From: Devosia sp. 66-22
Lineage (GTDB): Bacteria; Pseudomonadota; Alphaproteobacteria; Rhizobiales; Devosiaceae
Direction of reading: 5' to 3'
NCBI GenBank assembly: GCA_001899065.1
Contig: MKUZ01000006.1
Location: 198,318 to 262,317, forward strand
DNA length: 64,000 bases
A program made the position numbers and the translations under genes. Of the stretch, positions 51,628-59,894 are shown in pieces. Below the pieces are notes generated by a model, which worked only from the letters and a program-made list of their open reading frames with translations, did not search any database and was not told where the DNA came from. Numbering within the stretch: position 1 is the stretch's first letter; each line of letters begins with the position of its first letter.

Positions 51628-52788
51628 CTACATTTCCGACGACCAGGGGAAGTTCACGTACTGGTCGCGCGTATCGTAGCAGATGTTGCCATACATCTTG
51701 AGATAGTCGTCGCGGCGCGCGGGGTCGGCGAACACGGCGCCGGGATCCTTCAGGTCGGCTTCGTATTGCGCGATGTTGTCGCCGGTGAGCGCGCTGGGCA
51801 GAATGTCCATCGCCTGCGGCACGCTCTTGCCGTCCAGCCAGTCGGCGGCGAAGTTGCCCAGGGCGTAGCCGAACACCGGCGACGAGAGCGAGATCGACGC
51901 CTTGTAAGGGCCGCCGCCCTTCTTGATTGCCGCAACGGCCTCGGGCTCACCATCGATGCCGCCCAGGAACTGGTCCGGCCGGGCCTTGCCGGCAGCCTCG
52001 AGGGCGGCGAGCGCTCCGAGCACCACCGTGTCGGCACCGAGCACGACGTCGACGTTGGGATGCGCCTGCAGGATCGTGCTCATTGTCGCAAAGCCGCCCT
52101 CCTTGTTGACAGGGTCGGGCGTGACATCGGCGACGATGGTGACGCCGGGAAGCTTGGAGAGACCGTCGCGCATGGCGCGGAAGCGTGGCGCCAGGAATTC
52201 GATCTGATCCTGGGTCAGCAGGACGACGTTCGCCTTGCCGCCCAGATGGTCGTTGATATAGGCGATCGCGGCGTCGGTGAGCACCTTGCCGGTTTCGTAT
52301 TGCGGCGCATTGAGCAGCAGCGTGGCCGGCGGCGGCACGATGGTGCTGACATAGCCGCCATCCCACATCACCTGCTGCAGGCTGTAGGCCAGCGACGCGG
52401 GATCGACGGGCGCGGCGATCACGGCGCCAACCTTGGAGGCGCGGAACAACTGAACCTGTTCGACCATCTTTGCGGCGTCGTTGTTGGCCGTCGCGCGACG
52501 ATATTCGAGGCCGCGATCGGCAGCCGCTTCGCTCAGCCCGAAGTCGACGCCCTGCATGAATTCGCGCTCATTGTCCTGCGCGAAGGCGAGGACGCGCGCC
52601 AAGCCGGGCGGCGGGCTGCAGGCCGCCGCATTGGGATCGAAGGGCGCGAACTTGGTCGGCTCTGTGATGCCCGGCGGGCCGTCCTGCGCCAGCGCGGCCG
52701 CGGCGCTCAACGCGGCCATGCCGAGCCCCAGCAGAAGACCGCAGGCCCCCACGGTCCAGCGCGTGCCGCCAGCTTGATCGAAACGCAT
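51628..52788 (-). CDS. CUT2 sugar-binding periplasmic protein
   Basis: 386 residues. Signal peptide in the first 35 residues (WTVGACGLLLGLGMAALSAAAALAQ). Mature protein has the RbsB-like pattern: REFMQGVDFGLSEAAADRGLEYRRATANNDAAKMVEQVQLFRASKVGAVIAAPVDPASL, NVDVVLGADTVVLGALAALEAAGK and FLGGIDGEPEAVAAIKKGGG. ATG at 52788 follows GAGGGAGG. Heads the short operon with the fused transporter. Substrate unknown. Confidence 0.93.
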   Translation of the reverse strand: MRFDQAGGTRWTVGACGLLLGLGMAALSAAAALAQDGPPGITEPTKFAPFDPNAAACSPPPGLARVLAFAQDNEREFMQGVDFGLSEAAADRGLEYRRATANNDAAKMVEQVQLFRASKVGAVIAAPVDPASLAYSLQQVMWDGGYVSTIVPPPATLLLNAPQYETGKVLTDAAIAYINDHLGGKANVVLLTQDQIEFLAPRFRAMRDGLSKLPGVTIVADVTPDPVNKEGGFATMSTILQAHPNVDVVLGADTVVLGALAALEAAGKARPDQFLGGIDGEPEAVAAIKKGGGPYKASISLSSPVFGYALGNFAADWLDGKSVPQAMDILPSALTGDNIAQYEADLKDPGAVFADPARRDDYLKMYGNICYDTRDQYVNFPWSSEM

Positions 52789-52890
52789 GAATTCCTCCCT
52801 CTGGTGTCGGGATGGCGCCCCTCATCTCCCCGGACGGCCACCCTCTGATCGGTCGCATCTAGGCACGACGAACAGAGCGAGTCAAAAACT

Positions 52891-52907
52891 TTCTTCTAGC
52901 GGAAGAA
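52891..52907. promoter_or_regulatory. Inverted repeat TTCTTC-TAGCG-GAAGAA
   Basis: Perfect 6-base arms with a 5-base spacer in an AT-rich segment about 100 bases before the binding-protein gene. Possibly an operator or part of the promoter. It also follows the SGNH gene end (52918), so it could serve as a weak terminator for that gene. Confidence 0.35.
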
Positions 52908-52917
52908 TTTATATGAG

Positions 52918-53568
52918 CTAGTCGAAGATGCCCTGCACAGCGGCCGCGATTGCGGCCCCGAGGCTGCGATGCGCCTCGGCATCAAGATGGATGCCGTCGA
53001 CCGCGCTGGCCTCGACGATGGCGCCGGCGTCGAGGAAGGCGACGCGGCGACGCTCGCACATTTCGGCCACCAATGGGGTGAGCCGGCGCGACTTCTCGGC
53101 GCCACCCCGGAACATGTCGGCGAACCAGTCGACCTCCGCCATCGGCGGCGGCGCGACAACCAATATCCGCGGCGCATTGCCGTTCGGCCCTGCCTCGCTG
53201 CCCTGTACGGCACGTACGATCACTTCCAGAGAATCCGAGATATCTCCAGGACTTACGGAGAACCTGGCCTTGAAGTCATTGGTGCCGAGCATGACGATCA
53301 CGATGTCGACCGGCATATGCGACTCCAGGCAGACCGGGAGCGCCGCGAGGCCGTTCTTGTGAGCGCCCTCGATCGGATCGGCATGCACCGTCGTGCGGCT
53401 CGGATGCCCCTCCTCGATGACGTGCCACCCCGCGCCGAGCTGCCGCGCCATCACGCCGGTCCAGCGGCGATCGCGGGCAAAGCGATGGCGGCCGGTGCGC
53501 GCCAGCGTCGGCACCGCGCCATAGGTATTGGAGTCGCCAAAGCAGAGTATGGTCCGCACGTTCTTCAA
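52918..53568 (-). CDS. SGNH/GDSL-family hydrolase
   Basis: 216 residues from TTG at 53568. Block I is ILCFGDSNTYG (nucleophile Ser), block III IVIVMLGTNDFK, block V DGIHLDAEAHRSLG (Asp-x-x-His). ILVVAPPPMAEVDWFADMFRGGAEKSRRLTPLVAEMCERRRVAFLDAGAIV links them. The family comprises esterases and acetylhydrolases; TTG is chosen because AGGAGG lies five bases upstream and family members begin just before the IxCFGDSN motif (GTG at 53583 is possible). No signal peptide. Divergent from the ROK gene and ahead of the CUT2 operon, so it may deacylate the imported sugar. Confidence 0.9.
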   Translation of the reverse strand: MKNVRTILCFGDSNTYGAVPTLARTGRHRFARDRRWTGVMARQLGAGWHVIEEGHPSRTTVHADPIEGAHKNGLAALPVCLESHMPVDIVIVMLGTNDFKARFSVSPGDISDSLEVIVRAVQGSEAGPNGNAPRILVVAPPPMAEVDWFADMFRGGAEKSRRLTPLVAEMCERRRVAFLDAGAIVEASAVDGIHLDAEAHRSLGAAIAAAVQGIFD

Positions 53569-53648
53569 TTTGCCCTCCTGCACCTGCGTTGCTCAGTATC
53601 AGCAACGCCGCTCCGGGACTACATTATTCTATTGGCCGCAATAAATTG

Positions 53649-53662
53649 TTGGCGTTCGCCAA
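53649..53662. promoter_or_regulatory. Candidate operator TTGGCG-TT-CGCCAA upstream of ROK gene
   Basis: Perfect 6-base arms with a 2-base spacer, between the SGNH gene and the ROK gene. Flanking sequence is AT-rich (CAATAAATTG). The ROK protein is the likely reader. Confidence 0.55.
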
Positions 53663-53708
53663 TGCCTCTGCTATGCCCGGTGCGTTTCGAGGATTTCCAG
53701 TCACCCGC

Positions 53709-54908
53709 ATGACGGGCAGCAGCTACTACAACGTCGAAAAGGCCGCCGCCTGGCGGAGCGGCGGCAGCACGCAGGCAGAGGCTCGTGTCTATAACGAGCG
53801 GCTGATCCTGTCGCTGATCCGCCTGCACGGCGAGTTGTCCAAGGTCGAGCTCACCCATTTGACCGGGCTGGCGCCGCAGACGATCACCTCGATCGTCAAC
53901 GGCGCGGCGGCGAACGAGCTTCTGCTGCGTGGCAAGCCGCGGCGGGGCGGTGTCGGCCAGCCATCCGTCCCCTATGAACTCAATGCCTCCGGCGCATGGT
54001 CGCTCGGCCTGTCGCTCGATGCGAAGGGGTGCGATCTCGTCCTGATCGATTTCCTGGGCAACGTCGTGGACCGCGCGACCCTGCCCCTCAGCCCGCTCAG
54101 CCCCGAGGCCGTGGTCCGGGGCGTCGTCGCCGCGATTGAATCGATGCTGAGCCGCCATCCCCGCATCGCGACCGCGCGGATCGCGGGCCTCGGCATCGCC
54201 TCGCCGTTTCACGGGACCGGCTGGGCGGCGCGGCTCGGGCTGGTGCGCGACATTGCGGACCTGTGGACCACTGTCGACCTGCGCGCGGAGATCGACGCGC
54301 ATTTCGACTGGCCGGTCTATCTGCTCGCCGACGGCACCGTCGCCGCCGGGGCGGAGCTGACCTTCGGGGCCGGCCTGGGAAGATCGGACTTCCTCTACGT
54401 CCATATCGGCGGAAGCATCAGCGGCGGCCTCGTGCTCGACCATCATCTCCATGCCGGCCGCAATGGCCTCGCCGGAATGATCGGTGAGCTTGCAGCCGTC
54501 GTGCCTCCCGCCGGCGACGCCCCGACCCTCAACGAAATGGCTTCGCTCAATGCCGTCCCACCGCAGCTGCGGGACGCGCTCCTGATTGCGGCGGCCGGCG
54601 AGATCGAGCAGCCCGGGCCGGCGCAGTGGGTCGAGACGGCAGCGGCGGCAATCACTGCCACCGTTCGGCAGGCGATCGGCATGCTCGATATCGACACCAT
54701 CGTGATCGATGGCGACGTCTCGGTGGTCACGCGCAAGGCCATTGCCCGCTCGATGCGCCGCAACCTTGCGCAATCCACCGCCGCCCGACCCGAACCCTTT
54801 GCGGTGCTTGAAGGACGCTTCGGACGCGATGCCTTCGTGCTCGGCGGCGCCGCCGTGCCGCTGATCGTGCGCTATTCGAGCGACAAGGATTTGCTTTTCA
54901 AGGAATAG
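53709..54908 (+). CDS. ROK-family transcriptional regulator
   Basis: 399 residues from ATG at 53709. N-terminal winged helix (ARVYNERLILSLIRLHGELSKVELTHLTGLAPQTITSIVNGA) followed by a ROK fold (WSLGLSLDAKGCDLVLIDFLGNVV, LADGTVAAGAELTFGAG, LYVHIGGSISGGLVLDHHLHAGRNGLAGMIGEL). The Zn/His motif that normally follows GHxxxxxxGxxCxCGxxGC is absent in the C-terminal half, as in degenerate NagC-like regulators. The start is uncertain: no strong ribosome site, and ATG at 53673 or an earlier codon is possible. It points toward the CUT1/GH4 operon but shares the divergent promoter with SGNH; probably controls the CUT2/SGNH genes. Confidence 0.85.
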   Translation: MTGSSYYNVEKAAAWRSGGSTQAEARVYNERLILSLIRLHGELSKVELTHLTGLAPQTITSIVNGAAANELLLRGKPRRGGVGQPSVPYELNASGAWSLGLSLDAKGCDLVLIDFLGNVVDRATLPLSPLSPEAVVRGVVAAIESMLSRHPRIATARIAGLGIASPFHGTGWAARLGLVRDIADLWTTVDLRAEIDAHFDWPVYLLADGTVAAGAELTFGAGLGRSDFLYVHIGGSISGGLVLDHHLHAGRNGLAGMIGELAAVVPPAGDAPTLNEMASLNAVPPQLRDALLIAAAGEIEQPGPAQWVETAAAAITATVRQAIGMLDIDTIVIDGDVSVVTRKAIARSMRRNLAQSTAARPEPFAVLEGRFGRDAFVLGGAAVPLIVRYSSDKDLLFKE

Positions 54909-54911
54909 CCC

Positions 54912-55751
54912 CTAGCGTCCGCCAAAGCTGCCGGTGGTGATGCCGGAGATGAAGGAGCGGTTGCCGAGGGCGAAGACGATCAGCATCGGCACGATCGCGA
55001 GCACGCTGCCGGTCATCAGCAGCGGCCAGTCGGTGTTGAACTGCCCCTGCAGCGACGCGAGCGCCACCGTCGTCACCTGCATGCTCGGCTTGCTGGTCGT
55101 GATCAATGGCCAGAGGAAATTGTTCCACTGCGCAACGAAGGTGAAGATCGCCAGGGCGCCCAGTGCCGGCAGCGACAGGGGCAGGACCACGCCGGCGTAG
55201 ATCTGCAGGTGGTTGGCGCCGTCGATCCGCGCCGCCTCGATCAGTTCGGCCGGGATGGTCTTCATGTATTGCCGCAGCAGGAACGTACCGAAGCTCGAGA
55301 AGGCGTAGGGCAGGATCAATCCCTGATAGGTGTCGATCCAGCCCAGGTTGCGGATCAGGATGAAGTTGGGGATCAGCGTCACCTGCGAGGGCACCATCAG
55401 CGCGGCCAGGTAAATGAGGAAAAGCACCTCGCGTCCGCGGAAACGCAGGCAGGCGAAGGCGTAGGCCGCCATCGAGCACACGACGAGCTGGAGCAGCGTG
55501 ACGCTCGTCGCAACGATGACGCTATTGCCGATCGCCTGCCCGAACGGGATTGTCGAGAAGATGCGCGCGTAATTGCCCGGCTGGGGATCGGCGCTCAGGA
55601 GGGTCGGCGGAAAGCGGAACACCTCGGCCGACGGTTTCAGCGACGTCGAGATCATCCAGATGAACGGTCCGCACATCAGCAGCGCGCCGGCAAGGAGCAG
55701 GAGGAAGATCAGCCAGTCGACCGCCGTCGGCGTGCTGCGTGCGCTATTCAT
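54912..55751 (-). CDS. CUT1 sugar ABC transporter permease (MalG-like)
   Basis: 279 residues. EAA loop ELIEAARIDGANHLQIYAGVVLPLSLPAL and C-terminus RSFISGITTGSFGG. The start overlaps the end of the MalF-like gene by eight bases (ATGAATAG). Last gene of the GH4/PfkB operon; no ATPase gene. Confidence 0.94.
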   Translation of the reverse strand: MNSARSTPTAVDWLIFLLLLAGALLMCGPFIWMISTSLKPSAEVFRFPPTLLSADPQPGNYARIFSTIPFGQAIGNSVIVATSVTLLQLVVCSMAAYAFACLRFRGREVLFLIYLAALMVPSQVTLIPNFILIRNLGWIDTYQGLILPYAFSSFGTFLLRQYMKTIPAELIEAARIDGANHLQIYAGVVLPLSLPALGALAIFTFVAQWNNFLWPLITTSKPSMQVTTVALASLQGQFNTDWPLLMTGSVLAIVPMLIVFALGNRSFISGITTGSFGGR

Positions 55752-56649
55752 AGTGCACCCAGCGGTTCTGCAGCCGGTACTGCACAAGGGTCAGCGCGAG
55801 GACGATGAGGAACAGCACCATCGCCGCAGCGCTGGCTATCCCCATCTGATAGAACATGAATCCATTCTGGTAGATGAAGAACACAAGTGTATTGGTGGCG
55901 TTCGACGGTCCAGCCTTGGTCATCACATAGACCAGCTCGAACACCTGGAAGCTGCCGATGATCGAGATGATGAGGACGAAGAACGTCATCGGCGAGAGCA
56001 GCGGCAGGGTTATGTACCACAGGCGCGTCAGCCCCGTGGCACCGTCGATCGCCGCCGCCTCGTAGACGTCGCGCCGGATGTTCTGCAGGCCGGCGAGAAA
56101 CAGCACCATCGCGTAGCCCAGCCCCTGCCAGACCGAGACGGCGATCACCGCCGGCATCGCCCATCGCGAGGAGACCAGCCATTTGGGCAGCTCGCTCGCG
56201 CCCAACAGGGACAGGCCCATATTGATGAGCCCGAAATTGGAGTTGAACAGCCAGGCCCAGACGAGACCGGCGGCCACGGTGCTGGTGACGACCGGCAGGA
56301 AGTAGATCACGCGGAAGACGCCCTGCCCCGGCACGCCGCGGTTGAGCCCGAGCGCACACAGCAGCCCGAGCAGCATCTGCAGCGGTACGGCGAGCGCCAC
56401 GTAGTAGCCGGTGTTGCCGAGCACCTGCCGAAAGATCGGATCGTTCCACAGCGCGATGTAGTTGTCGAACAGCGCCAGGCGGGGCGGATTGAACAGATCC
56501 CAATGCGTGAAGGAGATGAAAAAGGCCGAGATAACCGGCAGCCCGGTGAAGACGGCGAACAGCACCAGACTGGGCGCGAGGAACAGCCAGGCGACGCCCT
56601 CTTCGCGCCGGGCCTGGCTGCCAAGGGACGGCTTGCCCGACACGCTCAT
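55744..56649 (-). CDS. CUT1 sugar ABC transporter permease (MalF-like)
   Basis: 301 residues. VAWLFLAPSLVLFAVFTGLPVISAFFISFTHWDLF and EAA loop VYEAAAIDGATGLTRLWYITLPLLSPMTF. QYRLQNRWVHYE is the usual C-terminus of MalF-type proteins. Follows the amidohydrolase gene by 72 bases. Confidence 0.94.
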   Translation of the reverse strand: MSVSGKPSLGSQARREEGVAWLFLAPSLVLFAVFTGLPVISAFFISFTHWDLFNPPRLALFDNYIALWNDPIFRQVLGNTGYYVALAVPLQMLLGLLCALGLNRGVPGQGVFRVIYFLPVVTSTVAAGLVWAWLFNSNFGLINMGLSLLGASELPKWLVSSRWAMPAVIAVSVWQGLGYAMVLFLAGLQNIRRDVYEAAAIDGATGLTRLWYITLPLLSPMTFFVLIISIIGSFQVFELVYVMTKAGPSNATNTLVFFIYQNGFMFYQMGIASAAAMVLFLIVLALTLVQYRLQNRWVHYE

Positions 56650-56721
56650 CGTGCCGGGCCCGCCGCGCGGTTGCGGTCGCCGTTTCGTTCGGGGGGAGCG
56701 AAGCGGTCGGCCACCATGCCG

Positions 56722-57606
56722 CTATTTCTCGAAACCGAAGATGCGGGCGGCGTTGCGATAGAAAATCTGGTCCTGCTCGTCGGCGGTCAGCCCCATCTTG
56801 TCGAATGCCGCCTTCCAGCGCGCCACGTCGCCCTTGAGACGGCGGTGGTCAGAGTCCGAGCCATAGAGCAGCTTGCGCGGGGCAATTTCCTTGCCGATAT
56901 AGCCACCCTCCACAATGTGGTTGTGGACCACGTCGCCACCGGAGATGTCGAAGTAGAGCCGGGGCCGCCAGCGCGCCACCGCGCAGGCGGTTCGATAGTC
57001 AGGCCACCCCAGATGGGCGCCGATGATGAAGAGCTCGGGGAAGTAGAAGGCGATGGTATCGAGATAGATCGGCTGCATGCGCGCACTCGAGAAGCCGAAG
57101 CGCTCGCGCGAGATGTCCTTCTTGAGCCGCATCACCAGCGCGTCTTCGGCGTCGCAGCCGGCGGCCGGCGGCGCCTTCCAGGCGTCTTCCTTGCCGCCTT
57201 CGAGGTAGTCGGCGGGTCCACCCTGGATACCGGTGTGGAACAGAATTCTGAGGCCACGCGCCGCGGCCGCTTCATAATAAGGCATGTAGTCGGCGTGATC
57301 GTAGTTCTTGGAGACGCCGATGGTCTTGATGCCGTGGAAGCCGCGCTGGTAGAAATCCTCCACCGCGCTCACCGGATCGTTGTCGAGCTCGAGCCGACCC
57401 ATGGCGATCACGAAGTCGGGCCGCGCCTCGAGCGCCCGGCTCAGCATCTCGTTGCCGCGGCGCCCCGGATTGGCGAGCAGCGCAACCTTCTCCACGCCCA
57501 CTTCCTGGCAATGCTCCCACAGCACTTCGAGGAACCCTTCCTCCGCGCTGCGCGTGAAGAGCTTGTCCCAGAACCCGTAATGCACGTGGCTATCGATGAT
57601 GCGCAT
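56722..57606 (-). CDS. Amidohydrolase-2-family metal-dependent hydrolase
   Basis: 294 residues. It opens MRIIDSHVHYG (HxH metal motif), with GIKTIGVSKNYDHADYMPYYEAAAARGLRILFHTG and a late LFIIGAHLGWPDYRTACAVARWRPRLYFDISGG, then KLLYGSDSDHRRLKGDVARWKAAFDKMGL. These are the amidohydrolase-2 landmarks (decarboxylase/lactonase/hydrolase family). Cytoplasmic. It sits between the binding-protein and permease genes of the sugar operon, so it probably acts on the sugar or an aglycone of the glycoside; the reaction is not predictable. Confidence 0.88.
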   Translation of the reverse strand: MRIIDSHVHYGFWDKLFTRSAEEGFLEVLWEHCQEVGVEKVALLANPGRRGNEMLSRALEARPDFVIAMGRLELDNDPVSAVEDFYQRGFHGIKTIGVSKNYDHADYMPYYEAAAARGLRILFHTGIQGGPADYLEGGKEDAWKAPPAAGCDAEDALVMRLKKDISRERFGFSSARMQPIYLDTIAFYFPELFIIGAHLGWPDYRTACAVARWRPRLYFDISGGDVVHNHIVEGGYIGKEIAPRKLLYGSDSDHRRLKGDVARWKAAFDKMGLTADEQDQIFYRNAARIFGFEK

Positions 57607-57652
57607 CGTCGAAAACTCCGAAACCCTGCTGCCTGCATTCGCCTCCGTCGCC

Positions 57653-57678
57653 GGGGCGGCTGCTTGCACAGCCGTCCC
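57653..57678 (-). terminator. Hairpin downstream of the binding-protein gene
   Basis: GGGGCGGCTG (57653-57662), loop CTTGCA, CAGCCGTCCC (57669-57678), 10 pairs with one G-U. CCCGACGTCGGG (57676-57687) could form an alternative overlapping stem. It sits between the binding-protein stop and the amidohydrolase start. Confidence 0.55.
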
Positions 57679-57694
57679 GACGTCGGGAGGGACC

Positions 57695-58933
57695 CTACTG
57701 CGCCTTGAGCGCCGCGTTCGCCTGATCCTTGATGGCGCCCAGCGACTCTGCCGCCGTGGATTCACCGTTCCACACCTTGTCGAGCGCAGGCTGGATCAGC
57801 TTGTTGGTGATGTCGACATAGGTTGGGAACTGCGGGAAGACCCGGCCCAGCGCCGTCTCGGACAGGAACACATCGGCGAAGGGCGCCTTGAAGGCAGCCT
57901 TCACGTCGTCATTGCCGATCATCGCCGGTACTGCCGGCGATGCGGCGGCCGAGGTGAATGCGATCTGACCCTCAGGACCACTCAGATACTGCATGAACTC
58001 CCAGGCCGCGTCCTTGATCTTGGAGTTGGCGTTGATCGCAAAGCCGGCCCCGCCCGCTTCGTTGGCGCGAATGCCATCGGGACCCGCCGGCAACGGTGCC
58101 GCCGCCCATTTGAAGGGCACATCGGCATAGCTGCCAAGCCGCGACGCGTTGGTGATCGACATCGATGCCTGGTCCGCCGAGAACATCGAGGCGGTACCGC
58201 CCATCTGACCGGCTTCCTGGAAGTTCGGCACCGATTTGTCCTTGTTGATCAGGTCGCCCAGCCACTGGATGGCGGCGACGGCCTTGTCGTCGGCCATGGT
58301 GAAGGTCGTGGGCTGCACCGGATCATCGAACACCGCGCCGCCGTTCTGGTAGATGAACATCGGCCACGAATTGGATTCCAGCACAAGGCCGTAGCGTGTC
58401 ACGCGGCCGCCGTCGGTCACTGTCAGCTTCCTGGCGGCGTCCTGCAGATTGGCCCAGGTCCAGGTGGCGTCGGGATAGGCGAGCCCGGCTTTGTCGAAGT
58501 CGTCGATGTTGTAGTAGAGGACGTTCGTCGCGTTATCGCGCGGGATCGAATAGAGCTTGCCGTTGAGCGAGTGAATCCGGAGCGAATCCTTGACGTATTG
58601 ATCGATCGGGAACTTTGTCTTTTCGATCCAGGGCCCGAGATCCTCGAGCGTGTTGCGTGCGGCATAGCTCGGCACGTTGGTAATGAAGAACACGTCCGGT
58701 CCGCCTCCGGCAGCCAGTTGCGCGTCGAGCTTGGTGAAGTAGCCCGACCATGGCGCGTTCTGCAGCTCGATCTTCACGTCGGGATGCTTGGCCATGTAGT
58801 CGTTGGCGATCTTCTCGAACGGCGGCACTTCGGGTGGATCGCCCCAGAAGGCGAACACCAGATTGGTCTGGGCGAACGCCGGGGTGGCGGCGCTGAGGGC
58901 AAGTCCCAGCACGGCGGACCAAAGTCTCTTCAT
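57695..58933 (-). CDS. Extracellular sugar-binding protein, family 1 (CUT1)
   Basis: 412 residues. Signal peptide MKRLWSAVLGLALSAATPAF ending FAQ/T. Mature part begins TNLVFAFWGDPPEVPPFEKIANDYMAKHPDVKIELQNAPWSGYFTKLDAQLAAGGGPDVFFIT and includes DDFDKAGLAYPDATWTWANLQDAARKL, standard for MalE-like proteins. ATG at 58933 has GGGAG six bases upstream. Preceded in the operon by GH4 and PfkB genes. Confidence 0.94.
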   Translation of the reverse strand: MKRLWSAVLGLALSAATPAFAQTNLVFAFWGDPPEVPPFEKIANDYMAKHPDVKIELQNAPWSGYFTKLDAQLAAGGGPDVFFITNVPSYAARNTLEDLGPWIEKTKFPIDQYVKDSLRIHSLNGKLYSIPRDNATNVLYYNIDDFDKAGLAYPDATWTWANLQDAARKLTVTDGGRVTRYGLVLESNSWPMFIYQNGGAVFDDPVQPTTFTMADDKAVAAIQWLGDLINKDKSVPNFQEAGQMGGTASMFSADQASMSITNASRLGSYADVPFKWAAAPLPAGPDGIRANEAGGAGFAINANSKIKDAAWEFMQYLSGPEGQIAFTSAAASPAVPAMIGNDDVKAAFKAPFADVFLSETALGRVFPQFPTYVDITNKLIQPALDKVWNGESTAAESLGAIKDQANAALKAQ

Positions 58934-58949
58934 GATAGTCTCCCTTTCT

Positions 58950-59894
58950 TCATGACAGGCTCGTGAGGCCGTTCCGGCCCACGCTTGGTGGAAACGACTG
59001 CAAGACGAAGGCGCTGAGTTCGGAGGCGGTGGGGTTGGCACTGCTGCCCGCGCCGGTGGTCGACAGCGTGCCGCAAGCCACCGCGTTGCGCAGGCGCTCG
59101 GCGATCGGCAGGCCGGCAAGGGCAGCAGCGATGTAGCCCGCCGCGAAAGCGTCGCCCGCGCCAACGGTGTCGACGACGTCGACGCTCGGCGCGGCCTCCT
59201 CATAGCGCTGGCCGGCCAGCCAGGCGGAGACGCCCCCCGCCCCACGCTTGACCAGCACGGCGGGCGCCATCTCCGCCAGGACCGCCAGCGCCGCTTCGGC
59301 GGTCGCGCAGCGCGTCAACTGCATCGCCTCGGCATCATTGGGCGAAAACACGTCGCACAGGCCAATGAACTCGCGCACCCCGGGCGTATCGAGTGTCGCC
59401 GTTTCACCGCTGCAATCGCCGAAGATCTGCACACCGCCATCCCTGGCGGCGCGAATGAAGCGCAGCCAGTCCGGCGAGTGGCGAAAGCTCTGCAGCAGCC
59501 AGCGCGGCTCGAGGCGAGCGAGAAGCCCGGCATCAGGCGGGACGATGGCCGCGCCGCGATGCGTGATGAAGCCGCGGTCCCTGCTGTGCGTAAAAGCGGC
59601 GCTGACCATCGGGGCCGGCTGCTTCAATTTCCGGAAGGCGACGGGATCGAGTCCCTCGTCCCCCGCCGTGTCGAGAACGATGCGACTGAAGAGGTCGGTC
59701 CCGAAGTCGCAGGCCCATGCCGTGCGCAGCCCCAGCCGCGTCGACGCCAGCGCCATGTTGTAGCAGCCGCCCGGCCGCGTCGTGAGGCCGCTGGCAACGA
59801 CCTCGTGGCCCAACGTCGGCAGCCGGTCGAGGCCGGCAAAGATCAGGTCGCAATAGTACTCGCCGGCGACCAGGACGTCGTAACGCTCGCTCAT
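58950..59894 (-). CDS. PfkB-family carbohydrate kinase
   Basis: 314 residues. DVLVAGEYYCDLIFAGLDRLP and GGCYNMALASTRLGL at the N-terminus, VFSPNDAEAMQLTRC, and the C-terminal PfkB signature DVVDTVGAGDAFAAGYIAALA (catalytic Asp in GAGD). Phosphorylates a sugar or related compound in the cytoplasm. ATG at 59894 overlaps the GH4 stop as ATGA and follows GGAGG. Because GH4 enzymes often need phosphorylated substrates, this kinase could act before or after glycosidase cleavage. Confidence 0.92.
   Translation of the reverse strand: MSERYDVLVAGEYYCDLIFAGLDRLPTLGHEVVASGLTTRPGGCYNMALASTRLGLRTAWACDFGTDLFSRIVLDTAGDEGLDPVAFRKLKQPAPMVSAAFTHSRDRGFITHRGAAIVPPDAGLLARLEPRWLLQSFRHSPDWLRFIRAARDGGVQIFGDCSGETATLDTPGVREFIGLCDVFSPNDAEAMQLTRCATAEAALAVLAEMAPAVLVKRGAGGVSAWLAGQRYEEAAPSVDVVDTVGAGDAFAAGYIAAALAGLPIAERLRNAVACGTLSTTGAGSSANPTASELSAFVLQSFPPSVGRNGLTSLS

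Noticed and set aside
55573..57708. A 711-residue plus-strand frame across permease and amidohydrolase genes
   Set aside because: It crosses several intergenic regions and is rich in His/Arg/Glu; a high-GC artefact.
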